Shown piece after piece: positions 53,329 through 55,990 of a stretch of DNA of 55,990 bases; the stretch's first letter is position 1; each line of letters starts with the position of its first letter. Where the stretch lies: positions 1 to 55,990 of the forward strand of contig NZ_JACJVR010000069.1 of the NCBI RefSeq assembly GCF_014212175.1, written 5' to 3'. The stretch is from Cohnella xylanilytica. Lineage in GTDB: Bacteria > Bacillota > Bacilli > Paenibacillales > Paenibacillaceae. The notes under the pieces are model-generated. The model was given only the letters and a program-made list of their open reading frames with translations, had not been told where the DNA came from and did no database searches. The translations under genes were made by a program, and so were the position numbers.

Positions 53329-54474
53329 CTACTTCGATCGAGTATTCGTCTGCTGCTTCAGGAACAACCGGCCCACGAAGTCGATGACCGGCCGCTTCGT
53401 CTTGTCCACGATGCCGATAATCTCGGCCCCGATCTGGAGAAGGAACATCAGCACGCAGATGACGACGAACGTCACCCAGTTGCCCATGCCCGAAGTCGTC
53501 GCCACCGATTGCACGATGGCGCAAGCGCCGAAGAAGGCCGCAATTCCGTAAATGATGAGGACGGTCTTCCGATGGCTGAAGCCGAGCTGCTGCAGGCGGT
53601 GGTGCAGGTGGCCTTTGTCCGGGGCGAAAATCGGCTTCTTCTGCACCCAGCGGCGCACGATCGCGAAGAACGTATCCGACAGCGGAACCCCGATGATCAG
53701 AATCGGCGTCACGAACGAGACGACGGTGATCTGCTTGAACCCGAGCATCGACAGCGTCGCCAGCGCGAAGCCTAGGAACAACGACCCCGAGTCGCCCATG
53801 AAGATCTTGGCCGGATGGAAGTTGAAGAACAGGAATCCGACCACGCCGCCGAGCAGAACCGCCGACAGCAGAATAACCGAGCCTTGGCCCATGAGAGCGG
53901 CCATGACGAGGATCGTGCCGATCGCGATGCCGGATACGCCGGCCGCGAGCCCGTCCAGCCCGTCTATCAAATTAATAGCGTTCGTCACCCCGACGATCCA
54001 GAAGATCGTCAGCGGAATGCTCAGCCAGTCGCCCATAGGCTGCATGGCGGAGCCGAACGGAATGTTCACGAGATTGATCTTGATGTCGAAGCCGAAGACG
54101 ACGACGCAGGCGGCGGCGATCTGAACGAGGAACTTGAGCTTCGCGTTCAGTTGGAACCGGTCGTCCAGCGCACCGAGCAGCACGATCATCGTGCCGCCGA
54201 CCAGAAGCCCTCGGATGAGGTTCTCGTCATGGTCGCTCAGGAGACGGTCCGGCAGCCATGGCAGGAACAGCAGAATAGTTGCGGTGAATGCGGCATAAAT
54301 GGCCAACCCGCCCATACGGGGCATGATCCGCGTATGAACCTTGCGATGATCCGGCACGTCCATGGCGCCGATCTTGACGGCGAATTTCTTGACGAGCGGC
54401 GTAAGCGCAAGAGACAGCGCGAGCGCCAATGCGAATCCGGCGATTCCGATTCCTACCAACCAGCCTGTCGGCAT
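53329..54474 (-). CDS. tagO: Undecaprenyl-phosphate GlcNAc-1-phosphate transferase (TagO/WecA family)
   Basis: The 381-residue membrane protein has about 11 helices and the family signatures NAINLIDGLDGLAAG, FNFHPAKIFMGDSGSLFLG and DKGHLHHRL. It transfers GlcNAc-1-phosphate (or a related sugar) to undecaprenyl phosphate, the first step of teichoic acid or secondary wall-polymer synthesis. The start ATG has SD AAGGGGAG. It has its own promoter and follows tagA and csaB, together the machinery for the polymer that anchors SLH proteins. Confidence 0.93.
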   Translation of the reverse strand: MPTGWLVGIGIAGFALALALSLALTPLVKKFAVKIGAMDVPDHRKVHTRIMPRMGGLAIYAAFTATILLFLPWLPDRLLSDHDENLIRGLLVGGTMIVLLGALDDRFQLNAKLKFLVQIAAACVVVFGFDIKINLVNIPFGSAMQPMGDWLSIPLTIFWIVGVTNAINLIDGLDGLAAGVSGIAIGTILVMAALMGQGSVILLSAVLLGGVVGFLFFNFHPAKIFMGDSGSLFLGFALATLSMLGFKQITVVSFVTPILIIGVPLSDTFFAIVRRWVQKKPIFAPDKGHLHHRLQQLGFSHRKTVLIIYGIAAFFGACAIVQSVATTSGMGNWVTFVVICVLMFLLQIGAEIIGIVDKTKRPVIDFVGRLFLKQQTNTRSK

Positions 54475-54498
54475 CTACAACTCCCCTTTGTGTGTATA

Positions 54499-54537
54499 CC
54501 GGAATGAATTATACTCCGGTCACACGGAATTCAACAA
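54499..54537 (-). promoter_or_regulatory. Promoter of tagO with an inverted repeat over the -10
   Basis: The minus strand reads TTGTTG, an 18-bp spacer and TATAAT. The inverted repeat CCGGA...TCCGG (54499-54519) brackets the -10 and could bind a repressor. Confidence 0.6.
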
Positions 54538-54606
54538 GGCAATTTTACGACCGAATTCCGGCGTATTTCCCCGTTTCCTTCACTTTCACGTTTTTTTCAG
54601 GAGGAT

Positions 54607-55374
54607 TCATCTTGTTTTCAAGACGTTATCTCCGTCTTTGACCACTTTAAGCGCGAATTGAGGGAGAACCAGCATCCTCCTGGCCCTCTTCGGCTCTTGA
54701 AGAAGCCGGTAGAACCACTCCAACCCCATCTTGCGGAAAAGAGCCGGGGCTCGCTTCAGCTTGCCCGAGATGACGTCGAAGCTGCCTCCGACCCCCATCA
54801 TGACGGGCACGCCGAGCTCTCTCTCGTGCTTCGCGATCCACGGCTCCTGGTTCGCCACCGAACGGGCGACGAACAGCATGTCGGGCTGCGCCCGCCGGAT
54901 GTCGGCGACGACTTCCGCGTCGTCCTCATCTTTGAAATACCCGTTGCGCTTGCCGACAAATCGGATGCCCGGGTACTTCTCCGCCAGCTTGGCGTGAGCC
55001 GCGTCGAGAATCTCCTGCGTGGTGCCCAGCAGATAGACGCTCCACCCCCGCTTGTCCCCGACGGCGAACAGCTCGTGCATCAGATCGAAGCCGGCGACCC
55101 TCTCCGCCACCGGCTGCTTGAGCCGCCGCGCGGCCCATACGACCCCGGCGCCGTCCGGAACGACGAGATCAGCCGTCTCGAGCACCTTCTGGTACTTCGG
55201 ATCGGCGAGCCCCGTCATCAGCATGATCGGGTTGCCCGTCACGACGCGATGCGGCTGCTTCGCTTCGATGGCGCGCGTAAGGTACTCGACGGTCTGCTTC
55301 ATATTCATCTTGGAAAAGGGCACTCCGTATAAAGAGACGGTCGGATATGGCCTCAAGTTGCTGTCTGCTGACAA
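54607..55374 (-). CDS. tagA: WecB/TagA/CpsF-family glycosyltransferase
   Basis: The 255-residue protein has the GT26 pattern: TGNPIMLM near the N-terminus, ADLVVPDGAGVVWA with the catalytic-type Asp, and NQEPWI at the place of the usual KQExWI, followed by GVGGSFDVISG. It would add ManNAc (or a similar sugar) to lipid-linked GlcNAc made by TagO. The start is TTG with a GAGGGTG SD 7 nt upstream. It follows csaB by 6 bp. No terminator is evident between it and the tagO promoter. Confidence 0.88.
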   Translation of the reverse strand: MSADSNLRPYPTVSLYGVPFSKMNMKQTVEYLTRAIEAKQPHRVVTGNPIMLMTGLADPKYQKVLETADLVVPDGAGVVWAARRLKQPVAERVAGFDLMHELFAVGDKRGWSVYLLGTTQEILDAAHAKLAEKYPGIRFVGKRNGYFKDEDDAEVVADIRRAQPDMLFVARSVANQEPWIAKHERELGVPVMMGVGGSFDVISGKLKRAPALFRKMGLEWFYRLLQEPKRARRMLVLPQFALKVVKDGDNVLKTR

Positions 55375-55380
55375 ATCAAG

Positions 55381-55990
55381 TCACCCTCTGTCTCGTTCGG
55401 TCAATAATTGAAGGATCCGCTGCGCCGGCCGGGCCGCCTCTTCCTTGAGACGCCGAATCGCATCCCCCGCGGAAGCGCGCCATCCGGCCGGATCGTCCAG
55501 CAGGCCGGCCGCCCGCTCCGCGAAGCTCTCCGGATCGAGAGCTTCCGTCGTTCCGGCCGCCTTCTCCCCGAGCCAACCGAGGAACTGGTCGATCTTCGGG
55601 TCGTAGGAGATGCCGAGCAGCGGAACCTCGCGGTTCGCCGCGTAGATCAGCGAATGCAGGCGCATCCCGACGAGCAGGTCGCAGCCGTCGACCTCGCGCA
55701 GCATCGCCTGCGGCTCCTCGTGCGCCGGGGCCAGCTCCGCTTCGGCCCCGGCTCCCGCCAGCCGTTCCATCACGTACCGCGAGGCCTCCTCGTCGGAGCC
55801 GCGATGGAACGGCAGCAGGCGCAGCCGGACGCTTCGCCGTCCGGCCAGCGCCGCCAGCGCGGTCGCCGCGCGGTCCAGGTCCGCGCGGTCGCCGCGCCAG
55901 AACCGGACGGACACGCCGACCAGCGCCGGCTTGTCCGCCTCCAGCCCCGCGCCGCCCCCGGCGGGCGCCTCTCCCGTCGCGGCCCGCGGC
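55381..55990 (-). CDS. csaB: Polysaccharide pyruvyl transferase CsaB (C-terminal part, partial)
   Basis: The reading frame is open to the window edge, so only the last 203 codons or so are present; GTG at 55914 is internal, since the frame continues upstream with a plausible LVGVSVRFW. The visible part has the family features LLPFHRGSDEEAS, CDLLVGMRLHSLIYAA and VPLLGISYDPKIDQFL. CsaB adds ketal-linked pyruvate to the secondary wall polymer, which SLH domains recognise; this fits the four SLH proteins in the window. Composition is very GC-rich. It is probably the first visible gene of a csaB-tagA(-tagO) unit. Confidence 0.85.
   Translation of the reverse strand, partial: PRAATGEAPAGGGAGLEADKPALVGVSVRFWRGDRADLDRAATALAALAGRRSVRLRLLPFHRGSDEEASRYVMERLAGAGAEAELAPAHEEPQAMLREVDGCDLLVGMRLHSLIYAANREVPLLGISYDPKIDQFLGWLGEKAAGTTEALDPESFAERAAGLLDDPAGWRASAGDAIRRLKEEAARPAQRILQLLTERDRG

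Noticed and set aside
52991..53524. 177-codon minus-strand frame upstream of the SLH gene
   Set aside because: It crosses the tagO terminator and the 3' end of tagO and has no SD.

Overview
The window looks like a chromosomal segment of a spore-forming, S-layer-bearing Gram-positive bacterium of the Paenibacillaceae (Paenibacillus or Cohnella type). The support is an alpha/beta small acid-soluble spore protein, four S-layer-homology (SLH) proteins, csaB-tagA-tagO, degS-degU and GC-rich flanks. Almost every gene lies on the minus strand, so transcription runs from high to low coordinates. Starts were set by Shine-Dalgarno (SD) position; many surface genes appear to begin with TTG or GTG.

Layout from high to low coordinate. 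55990-53329: csaB (cut by the window edge), tagA and tagO, which make and pyruvylate the secondary cell-wall polymer that SLH domains bind. 53042-35273: very large secreted proteins. These are a C-terminal-SLH protein, a probable major S-layer protein with N-terminal SLH repeats and a long two-promoter leader, a 13-domain fibronectin-III-like protein with near-identical 804-bp DNA repeats, a two-gene unit of unknown secreted proteins, and an M4 metalloprotease with eight fibronectin-III-like domains. 35066-32661: rfbC, rfbB and rfbD for dTDP-rhamnose, with no rfbA. 32591-30369: a coiled-coil protein, a spore SASP and metK, whose short leader carries an intrinsic terminator. 30183-23397: an SLH/Ig-like protein, the PHP-type tyrosine phosphatase cpsB and another SLH protein.

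23270-10332 is an AT-rich exopolysaccharide or capsule island. It holds the Wzz-type modulator, BY-kinase, initiating sugar-phosphate transferase, three GT4 and two GT2 glycosyltransferases, Wzy, Wzx, an acetyltransferase, an unknown membrane-anchored protein and UDP-galactopyranose mutase, which implies galactofuranose. 10161-4249: a VanZ-like protein, two proteins with copper-amine-oxidase-N-terminal (stalk) domains, one of them a phosphodiester glycosidase, and manC. 4089-1: degS-degU, an unknown membrane protein with a degenerate glycosyltransferase-like segment, and the start of a gene that is probably comFA.

The genes read as one cell-surface district: precursor sugars, a Wzx/Wzy polymer under tyrosine-kinase/phosphatase control, the wall polymer that anchors SLH proteins, the S-layer itself and large secreted repeat proteins, bordered by DegSU. 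The most notable points are regulatory leaders (comFA-like gene, metK, the phosphodiester glycosidase, the S-layer gene and the 49320-53042 SLH gene), an SLH gene set between cpsB and cpsCD, and the uncharacterised secreted proteins at 39329-45793. I saw no tRNA, rRNA, CRISPR array, insertion sequence or prophage gene.
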